The position numbers were made by a program, and so were the translations under genes. From NCBI RefSeq assembly GCF_006438845.1, contig NZ_RCZJ01000003.1:340353-404352 (forward strand): a stretch of DNA of 64,000 nucleotides, read 5' to 3'. Under the pieces are notes generated by a model, which did not search any database, had not been told where the DNA came from, and saw nothing but the letters and a program-made list of their open reading frames with translations. Of this stretch, positions 1-10,134 are shown piece by piece; position 1 is the stretch's first letter; every line of letters starts with the position of its first letter. Source of the DNA: Variovorax ginsengisoli (GTDB taxonomy: Bacteria > Pseudomonadota > Gammaproteobacteria > Burkholderiales > Burkholderiaceae_C).

Positions 1-3
1 GCG

Positions 4-1221
4 TCATGTCGGGAGAGTGCTCAAGCCGCGCAACAGGTCGGCCTGGATATCGTCGATGTGGTCGAGTCCGACCGCGAGCCGGATCAGGCTCTGGCCGATG
101 CCAGCGGCTTGCCGCTGGGCTTCGGTGAGGCGCCCGTGCGATGTCGAGCCCGGGTGCGTGATGATGGTCTTGGTGTCACCGAGGTTGGTGGCGATGCTCA
201 CGACACGTGTGCTGTCGATCACATGGAAAGCATTGGCCTTGGCCTGTTCGGGGTCCGCGCCGCACACGTCGAACGACACCACGGCGCCACCCAACCCCGA
301 TTGCTGGCGCATCGCCAGTTCGTGCTGAGGGTGGGATGGCAGACCCGGATAGTGCACACGCGCCACGCCCGGCTGTGCTTCGAGCCAACGGGCCACGGCC
401 AGCGCGTTGGCCGACTGCGCCTGCATGCGGATGTTCAGCGTTTCAAGCCCCTTCAAGACGACCCAGGCGTTGAAGGGCGAAAGCACCATGCCGGCCGTGC
501 GCACGACCGGGCCGAACACATCGACGATCAGCCGGGACGGCCCGCAGATGGCGCCGGCCATCACACGGCCTTGGCCGTCGAGGTACTTTGTGCCCGAATG
601 AATCACCAGGTCGGCACCGAACTCGACCGGACGCTGCAACGCGGGCGAGCAGAAGCAGTTGTCGACTGCCAGCAGCGCGCCGACGCCATGCGCCAAATCG
701 GCCAGCGCCCGGATGTCGCAGACCTCGGTCAACGGATTGGTCGGCGTCTCGGCGAAAAGCAGCTTGGTAGTGGGTCGCAAGGCCGCGCGCCATTCGGCCA
801 CGTCGGTCTGCGAGACGAAGCTGGTCTCGACGCCGAACTTGGCGAACTCTTTAGCGAACAGGTTGAGCGTGGAGCCGAACACCGAGCGCGAGCAGATCAC
901 GTGGTCGCCGGCTTTCAGCAGGCCCATGCACATCATCAGGATCGCGCCCATGCCACTCGACGCGGCAATGGCGGCCTCCGTGCCTTCCATCGCGGCCAGT
1001 CGCTGCTCGAAACTGGCAACGGTCGGATTCGAGGTGCGCGAGTAGGTGAAGCCTTCTTCGGTGCCAGCGAAACGTCGCGCCGACGTTTCGGCGTCGGCCT
1101 GCACGAAGCCGCTCGTGAGATAGAGCGCCTCGGAGTTCTCGCCATGCTGGCTGCGCTCGAGCGCCACGCGCACCGCGAGCGTGTCGCGGTGAAGGCCTTC
1201 GGGCAATGTTCGATCGGTCAC
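4..1221 (-). CDS. metZ: O-succinylhomoserine sulfhydrylase (MetZ)
   Basis: PLP enzyme of the Cys/Met metabolism family. It is expected to make homocysteine from O-succinylhomoserine and sulfide in the cytoplasm, in the direct-sulfhydrylation route to methionine. The protein aligns in style with MetZ over its full length of about 405 residues. The PLP lysine is in SGTKYLDGQG (K212 from the chosen start), and the FTYSRTSNPT and AVDNCF segments are typical of the family. The open frame reaches back to a TTG at 1236, but a GTG at 1221 preceded by GAGGAAG is the better start. It leaves an 11-base gap to the upstream purF stop instead of an overlap. It is the last gene of the folC-SPOR-cvpA-purF-metZ minus-strand run. 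Cystathionine gamma-synthase is a related alternative, but the purF-metZ order favours MetZ. Confidence 0.93.
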   Translation of the reverse strand: MTDRTLPEGLHRDTLAVRVALERSQHGENSEALYLTSGFVQADAETSARRFAGTEEGFTYSRTSNPTVASFEQRLAAMEGTEAAIAASSGMGAILMMCMGLLKAGDHVICSRSVFGSTLNLFAKEFAKFGVETSFVSQTDVAEWRAALRPTTKLLFAETPTNPLTEVCDIRALADLAHGVGALLAVDNCFCSPALQRPVEFGADLVIHSGTKYLDGQGRVMAGAICGPSRLIVDVFGPVVRTAGMVLSPFNAWVVLKGLETLNIRMQAQSANALAVARWLEAQPGVARVHYPGLPSHPQHELAMRQQSGLGGAVVSFDVCGADPEQAKANAFHVIDSTRVVSIATNLGDTKTIITHPGSTSHGRLTEAQRQAAGIGQSLIRLAVGLDHIDDIQADLLRGLSTLPT

Positions 1222-1232
1222 GGCGGTCTTCC

Positions 1233-2750
1233 TCAACTGAGGTTGGGAAGCGCGAGGCGGGACGAGTCTTCCTCGGTTTCCTCGATGCGCGGCCGGCTGC
1301 CGTTCATGCGGTGGATCGCCTCCATATCGATGTCGCCGGTCACGTAGATGCCGTCGAAGCAGGAAGCGTCGAATCCGTCGAGCTTCGGTGCGCCTGGCAC
1401 CACGGACGCCGCTTTCATCACAGCGCGCTTCATGCCTTCGACATCCTGATAGATCAACGCGTCGCAGCCGATGACTTCTCGGATCTCCTCGATCGTGCGG
1501 TCGTGCGCCACCAGCTCGCCCTTGGTCGGCATGTCGATGCCGTAGACGTTCGGATAACGCACCGGCGGCGCGGCGCTGGCGAGATAGACCTTGTTCGCGC
1601 CAGCGTCGCGCGCCATCTGCACGATCTCGCGGCTGGTCGTGCCGCGCACGATCGAGTCGTCGACCAGCAGCACGTTGCGGCCCTTGAATTCGCTGGCGAT
1701 CACGTTGAGCTTCTGGCGCACCGACTTCTTGCGAACGCCCTGCCCCGGCATGATGAAGGTGCGGCCCACGTAGCGGTTCTTCACGAAGCCCTCACGATAC
1801 GGCACACCCAGCAAGTGGGCCAGTTGCGTCGCGCTCGGACGGCTCGATTCGGGGATCGGGATGATCACGTCGATCTCGCTCGGCGGCACGGTCGACACCA
1901 CGCGCTTGGCCAGCGTCTCGCCGAGGTTGAGGCGAGCCTGGTAGACCGAAATGCCGTCGAGCACCGAGTCGGGCCGCGCCAGGTAGACGAACTCGAACAT
2001 GCACGGGTTGAGGGTCGGCGCCTCTGCACACTGCTCGGCATGCACCTGGCCCTGCAGGTCGATGAAGACGGCTTCGCCGGGTGCGATGTTGCGTTCGAAC
2101 ACGTGGCCCGAACCTTCGAGCGCGACCGATTCGCTGGCGACCATCACCGTGCCGTCTGCGCCGCGACCCATGGCCAACGGGCGAATGCCGTACGGATCGC
2201 GAAACGCCAGCAGGCCGTGCCCAGAGATCAGCGCCACCACGGCGTAAGAGCCGCGCAGCCGCAGATGCACCTTGCGCACCGCCTCGAACAGGGTCGCCGA
2301 ATTGAGCGTGCCGCCACGTGTCGCGCGCTCGATCTCGTGGGCCAGCACGTTGAGCAGCACTTCAGAGTCGCTCTCCGTGTTGGTGTGCCGGTGGTCGGTG
2401 GAGAACAACTCGGCGCGCAATGCGTGCGCGTTGGTGAGGTTGCCGTTGTGCACCAGCACGATGCCGTAAGGCGCGTTCACGTAGAAAGGCTGCGCCTCTT
2501 CTTCGCTGTACGCGTTGCCGGCGGTCGGATAGCGCACCTGCCCCAGGCCGACGTCGCCAGGGAGCGCACGCATGTTGCGGGTGCGGAACACATCGCGCAC
2601 CATGCCCTTGGCCTTCTGCATGAAGAACTTGCGCTCCAGCAGCGTGACGATGCCCGCCGCGTCCTGGCCGCGATGCTGCAGCAGCAGCAATGCGTCATAG
2701 AGCAGTTGATTGACGGGCGCGTTGCTGACAACGCCGACGATTCCACACAT
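1233..2750 (-). CDS. purF: Amidophosphoribosyltransferase (PurF)
   Basis: Catalyses the first committed step of de novo purine synthesis: PRPP plus glutamine gives 5-phosphoribosylamine. The N-terminal class II glutaminase domain opens with MCGIVGVVS, so Cys2 becomes the nucleophile after Met removal, and QHRGQDAAGI follows. The C-terminal phosphoribosyltransferase domain carries the PRPP loop VLLVDDSIVRGTTS. The length of 505 residues matches the enterobacterial enzyme. The ATG is preceded by AGGA about nine bases upstream. It lies 13 bases downstream of cvpA and just before metZ, the conserved cvpA-purF arrangement. No purine operator was identified by eye. Confidence 0.98.
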   Translation of the reverse strand: MCGIVGVVSNAPVNQLLYDALLLLQHRGQDAAGIVTLLERKFFMQKAKGMVRDVFRTRNMRALPGDVGLGQVRYPTAGNAYSEEEAQPFYVNAPYGIVLVHNGNLTNAHALRAELFSTDHRHTNTESDSEVLLNVLAHEIERATRGGTLNSATLFEAVRKVHLRLRGSYAVVALISGHGLLAFRDPYGIRPLAMGRGADGTVMVASESVALEGSGHVFERNIAPGEAVFIDLQGQVHAEQCAEAPTLNPCMFEFVYLARPDSVLDGISVYQARLNLGETLAKRVVSTVPPSEIDVIIPIPESSRPSATQLAHLLGVPYREGFVKNRYVGRTFIMPGQGVRKKSVRQKLNVIASEFKGRNVLLVDDSIVRGTTSREIVQMARDAGANKVYLASAAPPVRYPNVYGIDMPTKGELVAHDRTIEEIREVIGCDALIYQDVEGMKRAVMKAASVVPGAPKLDGFDASCFDGIYVTGDIDMEAIHRMNGSRPRIEETEEDSSRLALPNLS

Positions 2751-2763
2751 GGGACTTTTCCTC

Positions 2764-3252
2764 TCAGGGAAGGTAACTGGCCAACTTCTCTGGCAGTGCA
2801 GGCTTCAACCCCTGCAACGCCGCATCCAGGACAACCGCGCTGTGCGCTTCACGCCACCAGGCGCTCTCGCTCAACGACAGCAAATGAACCACCACCGCCA
2901 CAGCCAGCAACGCCACCGCACCGCGCGCCAAGCCGAAGACTGCGCCCAACATCCGGTCGACAGGCCGCAGCCCGACGGCAGCGATCAGCTTGCGGATCAG
3001 CGCCGCCAGCAGGCCGACGCCGAACGCCACCGCCACGAAGACAAGCACGAAAGCCAGCGCATAACGCCAGGATGCTTCCGGGTCGCCGCTGATGGGCAAC
3101 CACGCTGCCACGTCTGCCGCGAACCACTGCGCGCCGAAAAAGGCGGCAACCCAGCCCGCAAGCGAGATCACCTCGAACACCAGACCGCGCACCAGGCCGA
3201 ACAACAGCGATACGCTCAGCAACGCGACGGCGATCCAGTCGAGCAGGGCCAC
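2764..3252 (-). CDS. cvpA: CvpA family inner-membrane protein
   Basis: Small integral membrane protein of the CvpA family (named for colicin V production; also linked to envelope stress resistance). The 162-residue sequence has about four hydrophobic helices: residues 5-25, 28-48, 63-85 and a helix near 105-125. The opening MALLDWIAVALL and the central FVLVFVAVAFGVG are typical. The start codon is GTG at 3252, with no strong ribosome-binding site visible. That suits translation coupled to the SPOR gene ending 15 bases upstream. Position between a SPOR protein and purF is conserved in proteobacteria and supports the call. The biochemical function is not established. Confidence 0.9.
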   Translation of the reverse strand: MALLDWIAVALLSVSLLFGLVRGLVFEVISLAGWVAAFFGAQWFAADVAAWLPISGDPEASWRYALAFVLVFVAVAFGVGLLAALIRKLIAAVGLRPVDRMLGAVFGLARGAVALLAVAVVVHLLSLSESAWWREAHSAVVLDAALQGLKPALPEKLASYLP

Positions 3253-3267
3253 GTCGGCGCGCGATGC

Positions 3268-4167
3268 CTACAAGCTGAGGACTGCGGCGGGCAAAGACAA
3301 GCCCTTGACCCGGCCAGCCGCCTTGTCCGCCTCCGCACGCGAGACGAAGGGTCCGACCCGCACGCGCGTGCGTTCACCGTCGGCCGTCTTCGCGACGTTG
3401 GTATAGGTCTTGAGGCCTGCGCGTTCCAGCTTCTGCCGCACCTCGCGCGCCTTGTCAGCCTCGGCGAACGCACCAACCTGCACGACGAAACGCCCGCTGT
3501 CGTCGGACGCTGCAGCCGGCTTGGCCGCCGTCGCGGCAGCAGCCGTGGCCGTCGCCGCTGCGGTCCTCCCTTCGAGCAAGGCGCGCGCGCGGGCGCCGTC
3601 GTCTGCAGGCTTGGCGGCCGTCGCAGGCTTGGGCTCGGGCTTGGTTTCCGGCTTGTGTTCGGGCTTCGGTTTGGGCTCGGGCTTGGGTTCCGGCTTGCTC
3701 TCTGCGCGAACTTCAGGTTTCGCTGCCGGTGCCGGCTGCGTCTGGGCAGGTGGGGCCGCAGCGGCAGGCCTGTCGGAAGAAAGTTCGCGGCCATCGGCCG
3801 ACTCAGTGATCATGCCGCCGGCCGACGCATTGCTCGACGCGCGCGTGCCGGCATCGGTCGCTGCGGGTGGTGCGGATGCAGCCCTGGGCGCGGTGGCCGG
3901 TGCCTGTGCCGATGGCGCGGGCAAGGCGGCAACCTTGTTGCGATCCGGTATCTCGATCGGGATGTCGACGGCCACGGGACGTGGCTGGGTGTCGAAAAGC
4001 AGCGGAAATCCAATCACGCCGATCAACACCAGCACCGCAGCGCCGAGCAACCGGTGGCGCGCTCGCCGTCGCATGGCTTCGACGCTCTCCGCAGGCGCTG
4101 CGGCCACGCTGCTGTTGCGGCCTTCATTGGTCGGCTGGCCACGCGAGCGGAACTTGAAAAACGCCAT
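3268..4167 (-). CDS. SPOR domain protein (DedD-like)
   Basis: Predicted single-pass inner-membrane protein with a periplasmic peptidoglycan-binding SPOR domain, likely acting at the division septum. Residues 1-35 are basic and cytoplasmic. A hydrophobic segment (GAAVLVLIGVIGFPLLF) spans roughly 39-56. Residues 60-215 are low-complexity and rich in Ala, Pro, Lys and Glu, including a KPEPKPEPKPKPE-type repeat near 155-180 that would form a stiff spacer across the periplasm. The last 80 residues (RFVVQVGAFAEADKAREV through VRVGPFVSRAEAD) are a clear SPOR domain. The folC-dedD-cvpA-purF order matches the gene that encodes DedD in E. coli, although overall identity outside the SPOR domain cannot be judged. 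Confidence 0.88.
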   Translation of the reverse strand: MAFFKFRSRGQPTNEGRNSSVAAAPAESVEAMRRRARHRLLGAAVLVLIGVIGFPLLFDTQPRPVAVDIPIEIPDRNKVAALPAPSAQAPATAPRAASAPPAATDAGTRASSNASAGGMITESADGRELSSDRPAAAAPPAQTQPAPAAKPEVRAESKPEPKPEPKPKPEHKPETKPEPKPATAAKPADDGARARALLEGRTAAATATAAAATAAKPAAASDDSGRFVVQVGAFAEADKAREVRQKLERAGLKTYTNVAKTADGERTRVRVGPFVSRAEADKAAGRVKGLSLPAAVLSL

Positions 4168-4229
4168 GAAATTCGATCCCTGATTGAGCGCAGCGCAGTG
4201 TGTGATTGAAAGGCCGGGACACCGGCCGA

Positions 4230-5525
4230 TCAGGCGCCTGACAGCAGGTGCTTGGCCTGCAGACGGGGCGTTCCGTGCGCGAGCACGCCACCCACTGTGA
4301 AGAACGATCCGAAGACGACGATTCTATCAGCGGGGTCGGCCGCATCGATGGCCGCCTGCAGCGCCGCCATCGGGTCGGCGTGCAGGCTGCCTGCCGCATC
4401 TTTGCGCGTGTTCTGTGCCGACCATTGCGCCAGCAGATCCGCCGCAGCAGCGGCGCGCGGCGTGGGCAGATTGGTGAAATACCAGCGGTCGATCAACGGC
4501 CCGATGCGCGCGAGCATGGGCGCGAGGTCCTTGTCCGCCATGACACCGAACACGGCATGCGTCGTCGGGTAGAAACCCATCGCGTCGAGGTTCTCGGCCA
4601 GCGCTGCGACGGCATGGGCGTTGTGCGCCACGTCGAGCACCAGCGTCGGCTCGCCCGGCACGATCTGGAAGCGCCCGGGCAGCTCGACCATTGCCAAGCC
4701 GGTGCGCACCGCCTGCGCGTTGATGGGCAGGCGCGGGCGCAGTGCCTCCAGCGCTGCCAGCACGCCGGCGGCGTTGAGCAATTGGTTGGCGCCGCGCAGC
4801 GCCGGATAGGCCAGGCCGCTGTAACGGCGGCCGCGGCCGCTCCAGCCCCACTGCTGCTTGTCGCCCGAAACATTGAAGTCGTGCCCGAATCTCCACAGAT
4901 CGGCGTCGATCTCGCGCGCATGGTCGATCACGCTCTGCGGTGGCATCGGGTCGCTGACGATGGCCGGCCGGCCCTTGCGCAAGATGCCGGCCTTCTCGAA
5001 GCCGATGCTTTCGCGGTCGGTTCCGAGGTAGTCCATGTGGTCGAGGTCGATGCTGGTGATCACGGCGCAGTCGGCGTCGACGATGTTCACTGCGTCGAGC
5101 CGCCCGCCCAGCCCGACTTCAAGGATGGCCACGTCGGGCTTGCTCTCGGCCATGCAGCGCAGGATGGCCAGCGTGGTGAGCTCGAAATAGGTCAGAGGAA
5201 TCTCAGCGCGCGCCGTTTCGACGGCTGCAAAATGCGGCACCAGTTCTGCGCCTTCGATGGCCTCGCCCGCCAACCGCAGGCGCTCCTCGAAACGCACCAG
5301 ATGCGGCGACGTGAAGACCGCCGTGCGGTAGCCCGCATGACGCAGTATCGATTCCAGCATTGCGCAGGTCGAACCCTTGCCGTTGGTGCCGGCCACCGTG
5401 ATCACAGGACAGTGAAAGGTCAGCCTCAGTCGCTCGGCCACGGCGCGTACCCGCTCCAGGCCGAGTTCGATGGTCTTGGGATGCTGTTGCTCGGCGTGCG
5501 CGAGCCAGTCGGCGAGGGTTTTCAT
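4230..5525 (-). CDS. folC: Bifunctional folylpolyglutamate/dihydrofolate synthase (FolC)
   Basis: Mur-ligase-family ATP-dependent enzyme that adds glutamate to dihydropteroate and to folates. The P-loop is AGTNGKGSTCAM near residue 45-55. The central STSIDLDHMDYLG-like segment and the C-terminal LDVAHNAHA motif are typical of FolC. The frame extends to an ATG at 5573, but the conserved N-terminus MKTLADWLAHAE starts at 5525, giving 431 residues, the usual size. The 5573 start would also collide with the divergent ArsC-like gene. It heads the folC-SPOR-cvpA-purF-metZ group. Confidence 0.95.
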   Translation of the reverse strand: MKTLADWLAHAEQQHPKTIELGLERVRAVAERLRLTFHCPVITVAGTNGKGSTCAMLESILRHAGYRTAVFTSPHLVRFEERLRLAGEAIEGAELVPHFAAVETARAEIPLTYFELTTLAILRCMAESKPDVAILEVGLGGRLDAVNIVDADCAVITSIDLDHMDYLGTDRESIGFEKAGILRKGRPAIVSDPMPPQSVIDHAREIDADLWRFGHDFNVSGDKQQWGWSGRGRRYSGLAYPALRGANQLLNAAGVLAALEALRPRLPINAQAVRTGLAMVELPGRFQIVPGEPTLVLDVAHNAHAVAALAENLDAMGFYPTTHAVFGVMADKDLAPMLARIGPLIDRWYFTNLPTPRAAAAADLLAQWSAQNTRKDAAGSLHADPMAALQAAIDAADPADRIVVFGSFFTVGGVLAHGTPRLQAKHLLSGA

Positions 5526-5571
5526 GGAGCCCGGCATTGTCGCCGACCGGCCGGGGCGGCATGATTCCGGC

Positions 5572-5925
5572 ATGACAACGACCCTTTACGGCATCCCGAA
5601 CTGCGACACCGTCAAGCGCGCCCGCGCCTGGCTCGACGAACACGGCGTGGCCTACCGCCTCCATGATTTCAAGAAGCAAGGCGTGCCGGAGGCTCAACTG
5701 GACAGTTGGCTGAAGTCACTCGGCTGGGAGCCGCTGGTCAACCGGCGCGGCACCACTTGGCGCAAGCTCGACGAAGCGACCCGGGCGTCAGTGGTCGACG
5801 CCGGCTCTGCCCGCACCGTGCTGCTGGCCAACCCCAGCCTCATCAAGCGCCCGGTCGTCCACTGGAAGGACCGCGCCGACGTTACAACGGGGTTCGACCC
5901 TGCGGAGTGGGCTGCCCGGGCTTGA
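5572..5925 (+). CDS. ArsC/Spx-family reductase (YffB-like)
   Basis: A 117-residue thioredoxin-fold protein of the ArsC/Spx family, opening with TTLYGIPNCDTVKRARAWLDEHG. It has a single N-terminal Cys in GIPNCDTVK where arsenate reductases have CGTS, and it ends with LIKRPVVHWKDR, which resembles the LIKRPVL signature. This pattern fits the YffB-like group whose members are often annotated as arsenate reductases, but whose substrates are uncertain. The ATG at 5572 gives the typical N-terminus, and longer in-frame extensions run antisense through folC. It is divergent from folC with only 46 bases between starts, so the two promoters must overlap or lie inside the genes. Confidence 0.85.
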   Translation: MTTTLYGIPNCDTVKRARAWLDEHGVAYRLHDFKKQGVPEAQLDSWLKSLGWEPLVNRRGTTWRKLDEATRASVVDAGSARTVLLANPSLIKRPVVHWKDRADVTTGFDPAEWAARA

Positions 5926-6004
5926 GTACGCTGGAACCTGGCGCCCCGAAATGGCTCCAACCGGTCTGACACGAAGCCCCGCTTCTCAATCCAAGGAGTT
6001 CGAC

Positions 6005-6559
6005 ATGCGCAAGAAGATGTACACCGCCGCGATGGGCCTCGCCCTGCTGGGTGCCCTGGCCACGGGCAGCGCCATGGCTCAGCAACAGGTCCAGGCTCGC
6101 GTGGTCTCGGCCAGCCCGACGACCGATTCGAACGGCCGCACCGGCTACAACGTGACGTACGAGTACCAAGACCGGCAATACAACACCTTCACCGACAGCC
6201 GCCCCGGCAGCGCCATCCCGGTCGAAGTGAGCGCCTATGGCGTGATCACCGCGCCGGTGGCGCCGCAGTCGCAGCTGAGCGGCGAACCCATCGCCGACAA
6301 CGGCAACGGCCGTGCGCCGTGGGAAGGCGTCGTGCCCGAACAAGGCGTGGTGGTGTCGTCGGCCCGCCCGGCAGCGCCGACGTACTACGCCGCGCCGGCG
6401 TATCCCGCCCCCGTGTACGTAGCGCCCGCGCCGGTCTATGTGGCTCCAGGGTACGGATACGGGTATGGCTACGCGCCCGCCTATGCCTATCCGCCGGTCG
6501 GCGTCTCGCTGAACCTCGGTTACTCGCGCGGCTGGGGCGGGCACGGGCGCTGGCGCTGA
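6005..6559 (+). CDS. Secreted protein with Tyr/Ala/Pro-rich tail, function unknown
   Basis: Unrecognised exported protein of 184 residues. AAGGAG lies six bases before the ATG. Residues 1-23 form a signal peptide (MRKKMYTAAMGLALLGALAT, then SAMA before QQQ) with likely cleavage after AMA. The middle (QARVVSASPTTDSNGRTGYN) looks like a small conserved beta-rich domain seen in many betaproteobacterial exported proteins that also have a YEYQDRQY-like stretch. The C-terminal 60 residues are low-complexity repeats of APVYVAPAP, followed by GYGYGYAPAYAYPP, a conserved-looking VSLNLGYSRG and a terminal GGHGRWR. It probably resides in the periplasm or at the surface. It lies between unrelated genes, and no function is claimed. 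Confidence 0.8.
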   Translation: MRKKMYTAAMGLALLGALATGSAMAQQQVQARVVSASPTTDSNGRTGYNVTYEYQDRQYNTFTDSRPGSAIPVEVSAYGVITAPVAPQSQLSGEPIADNGNGRAPWEGVVPEQGVVVSSARPAAPTYYAAPAYPAPVYVAPAPVYVAPGYGYGYGYAPAYAYPPVGVSLNLGYSRGWGGHGRWR

Positions 6560-6645
6560 ACGCGTCACGGGGGGCGGCGGCAAGCCCTAAAATCGCGGGC
6601 TTTCCCGCCTTTTCCCCTTCAGCGCATCTGCGCCCTGCCCCTTCC

Positions 6646-8323
<1,678 letters not shown>

Positions 8324-8350
8324 ACGGCCACTGCGCCAACCCCGAGAGAG

Positions 8351-8376
8351 AGCCACCGCGAGGTGGCTTTCTTCTT
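8351..8376 (+). terminator. Intrinsic terminator of argG
   Basis: AGCCACC (8351-8357), loop GCGA and GGTGGCT (8362-8368) form a perfect seven-pair stem, followed by TTCTTCTT on the plus strand. It sits just before the stop codon of the convergent DCC gene. Its purine-rich other side makes termination from the minus strand less likely. Confidence 0.8.
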
Positions 8377-8378
8377 GG

Positions 8379-8768
8379 TCAATCGAGAAAGCGCTGCGCG
8401 TGGTCGTGCGGCGGCATCAGGCAGGTGTCGCTGCGCCCGAACCAGCGGTAGCGGTTGCGCGCCAGCCAGCGATAGAGCGCGTCGCGCAGCGGCGCCGGGA
8501 TCAACCAGGCAGCCCAAGCCAAGCGCCATGGCCAGCCCAGCGCATGCAGCACGCCCAGGATCGCGGCCGTGTGCTGCCAGCTGCGGTCGCCGTCGACGAG
8601 CAGCAAGGTCTGCAGACCATCGACCTGCAGACCGGCACGCTCGAGCAAGGCCTGGCCGTTCGCGCCCTGGATGGAGGCGAAACGCAGCACGCGACGCTTG
8701 TCGTGGCGCAGCAGGAACCGGACCCAGCCGTCGCACAGCAGGCATCGCGCATCGAACACGACGATCAC
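8379..8768 (-). CDS. DCC-family thiol-disulfide oxidoreductase (DUF393)
   Basis: A 129-residue protein of the DCC family (DUF393), named for the Asp-x-x-Cys-x-x-Cys motif. Here the sequence is VVFDARCLLCDGWVRF with Cys9 and Cys12. The middle and C-terminus (RFASIQGANGQALL, LLLVDGDRSW, ALYRWLARNRYRWFG) fit family members. Redox activity is presumed from the motif, and the physiological substrate is unknown. The start is GTG at 8768, overlapping the TGA of the upstream DUF4166-like gene as GTGA, so translation is probably coupled. It is the last gene of the murB group. Confidence 0.87.
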   Translation of the reverse strand: MIVVFDARCLLCDGWVRFLLRHDKRRVLRFASIQGANGQALLERAGLQVDGLQTLLLVDGDRSWQHTAAILGVLHALGWPWRLAWAAWLIPAPLRDALYRWLARNRYRWFGRSDTCLMPPHDHAQRFLD

Positions 8769-9310
8769 GGCACGGGCCTCGCCGTCGACAGGTCGAGGTG
8801 GCCGCGGTAGGCGGCCACGGTGCCGATGCCGGGCAGCACGCCTCGCACGTCGAAGTGAAGCTCACGCCCGACGCCCGTCTCGACCGCATGCACCTGCGGC
8901 GTCAGCCAGGTCGGACACGGCACGCCGAAACAGCGGACGCGGCGCAGCCGCATCACCAACGCGCCTTCTTCCGCGGTCAGGGCGAAGTGCAGGCGCAGCG
9001 GGCCGAGTTGCTCCACAAGATCGGCGCCGCTCGACCCCATGCGCGAGCGCATCGTCCGACCGGGGAAATAGCGAGTCCAGGTTTCGGCGTCCGGCCGCGC
9101 GTCGAGTTCGAAGCGAATCGCGTGTCGCCCCTGCCGCTGCGGCGTGCCCAGCCGTCGCGCGATCCAACGTGCCGCCGGTGTCTGCGGCGCAGCGGTCTCA
9201 GCCCAGCCATCGAAGGCAACCCGTCCCGCGGCGCGATGGAATTCACGAACGGCCGGGGCGAGTTCGGCGAATGCCGCACCCATGAGCGTCGCATAGAGGG
9301 ACAGGCTCAA
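8765..9310 (-). CDS. DUF4166-like protein
   Basis: Resembles the DUF4166 family, whose members begin with a leucine-rich LYxxLMGxxFxxLxPxVRxFH pattern. Here it reads SLYATLMGAAFAELAPAVREFH. The segment FELDARPDAETWTRYFPGRTMRSRM is also family-like. The biochemical role is unknown. No signal peptide or membrane helix is evident. The open frame reaches 9343, but a TTG at 9310 overlaps the TGA of the preceding gene as TTGA and gives an N-terminus of family type. ATG at 9283 is another option. The gene ends in a GTGA overlap with the DCC gene. DUF4166 and DCC genes are also found together elsewhere to my recollection, which would hint at a shared redox or lipid role. Confidence 0.72.
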   Translation of the reverse strand: MSLSLYATLMGAAFAELAPAVREFHRAAGRVAFDGWAETAAPQTPAARWIARRLGTPQRQGRHAIRFELDARPDAETWTRYFPGRTMRSRMGSSGADLVEQLGPLRLHFALTAEEGALVMRLRRVRCFGVPCPTWLTPQVHAVETGVGRELHFDVRGVLPGIGTVAAYRGHLDLSTARPVP

Positions 9311-10134
9311 TCGCCGCCGCCGCCGCACCCGCCACCACCGCAACCCGATCCGCTGTCGCTGCTGCTTTCGCTCGACCCGCCGTCACCACTGCTGGGTTCG
9401 CTGCCGCCGAAGCCGCCAGCATCGCCTGAATCGCTCGTGCTGGAATCCGATCCGGTGTCGCCGAAGCTGGTGCCGCAGTGCGCGCCCGAACCCGCAGCGC
9501 GATCGATGTCCCTGCAGTCCGGGACGTAGCTGAAGCCGCCCGCGATGGCGAACTTGGCATCGAGTGCAAACAGCAGCGGCAGGCGGCTCGGTTGGCGCGG
9601 ATCGATGCTCTCTTCCTTGCAGGCCCAGTACCAGGTGCGGCGCAGGCCGTCGTTGCGCTTGGCGCTGCGCCCGAGCACCTCGGCCGGCGTGTGGTGCAGC
9701 ATGCCGCCGAAGGCATAACGGCACCACTGCTGGTAGGCCTGGGTGTGGAGGATGAATTCGTGCCAGGCGGCGTCGACCACCTTGGACGGCATGCCGACGA
9801 ACGCCCGCTTGCTGCGCAGGTGCGCCATGAAGAACTGCCGCAGACCACGCACGACGAGTTCGGTATCGCGCGGCTGGAGTTGCGGGTAGAGGCCACGCAG
9901 CTTGTCGAGCAGAAAAGGCGGCAGGCGCGCCTCGCGGATGAACTGCCGGCGTGCACTTTGCTGCCAGGCCTTGAGCGCACCGCTCAACACCGCAGCAATC
10001 ACCAGACCGAACACCAGCACACCGACGCTCTGCATGGCCGCTGCAGCCACGATGGCCACATACCAGACAAGCCGGCGCGCCCACTGCAGCGCCGTGATGC
10101 GCTTGCGGAAGGTGAGTGACGACAGCGCCGTCAA
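9307..10134 (-). CDS. Membrane protein with DUF1399/GRDP-like domain and Gly/Ser/Cys-rich tail
   Basis: About 275 residues. After a short basic N-terminus, residues 20-48 are hydrophobic ([20 protein letters not shown]) and could make one or two membrane helices. The central part has [19 protein letters not shown] and later GGMLHHTP. This W-H-x-x-[IL]-H pattern with a downstream HHTP resembles glycine-rich domain (DUF1399-like) proteins. The C-terminal 55 residues are almost only Gly, Ser, Asp and Cys, ending [12 protein letters not shown]. No ATG fits: a TTG overlapping the murB stop (TTGA at 10134) is the likeliest start, and longer versions would be antisense-free but overlap murB fully. 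Function is unknown. Confidence 0.68.
   Translation of the reverse strand: MTALSSLTFRKRITALQWARRLVWYVAIVAAAAMQSVGVLVFGLVIAAVLSGALKAWQQSARRQFIREARLPPFLLDKLRGLYPQLQPRDTELVVRGLRQFFMAHLRSKRAFVGMPSKVVDAAWHEFILHTQAYQQWCRYAFGGMLHHTPAEVLGRSAKRNDGLRRTWYWACKEESIDPRQPSRLPLLFALDAKFAIAGGFSYVPDCRDIDRAAGSGAHCGTSFGDTGSDSSTSDSGDAGGFGGSEPSSGDGGSSESSSDSGSGCGGGGCGGGGD

Noticed and set aside
58..1347. Long open frame antisense to metZ and purF
   Set aside because: High-GC shadow with Arg/His/Ala-rich, compositionally odd translation and no family features. The opposite strand has clear conserved genes.
1206..3092. 628-codon plus-strand open frame over purF and cvpA
   Set aside because: Translation is rich in His, Arg and Ala with no domain pattern and lies entirely antisense to well-supported genes.
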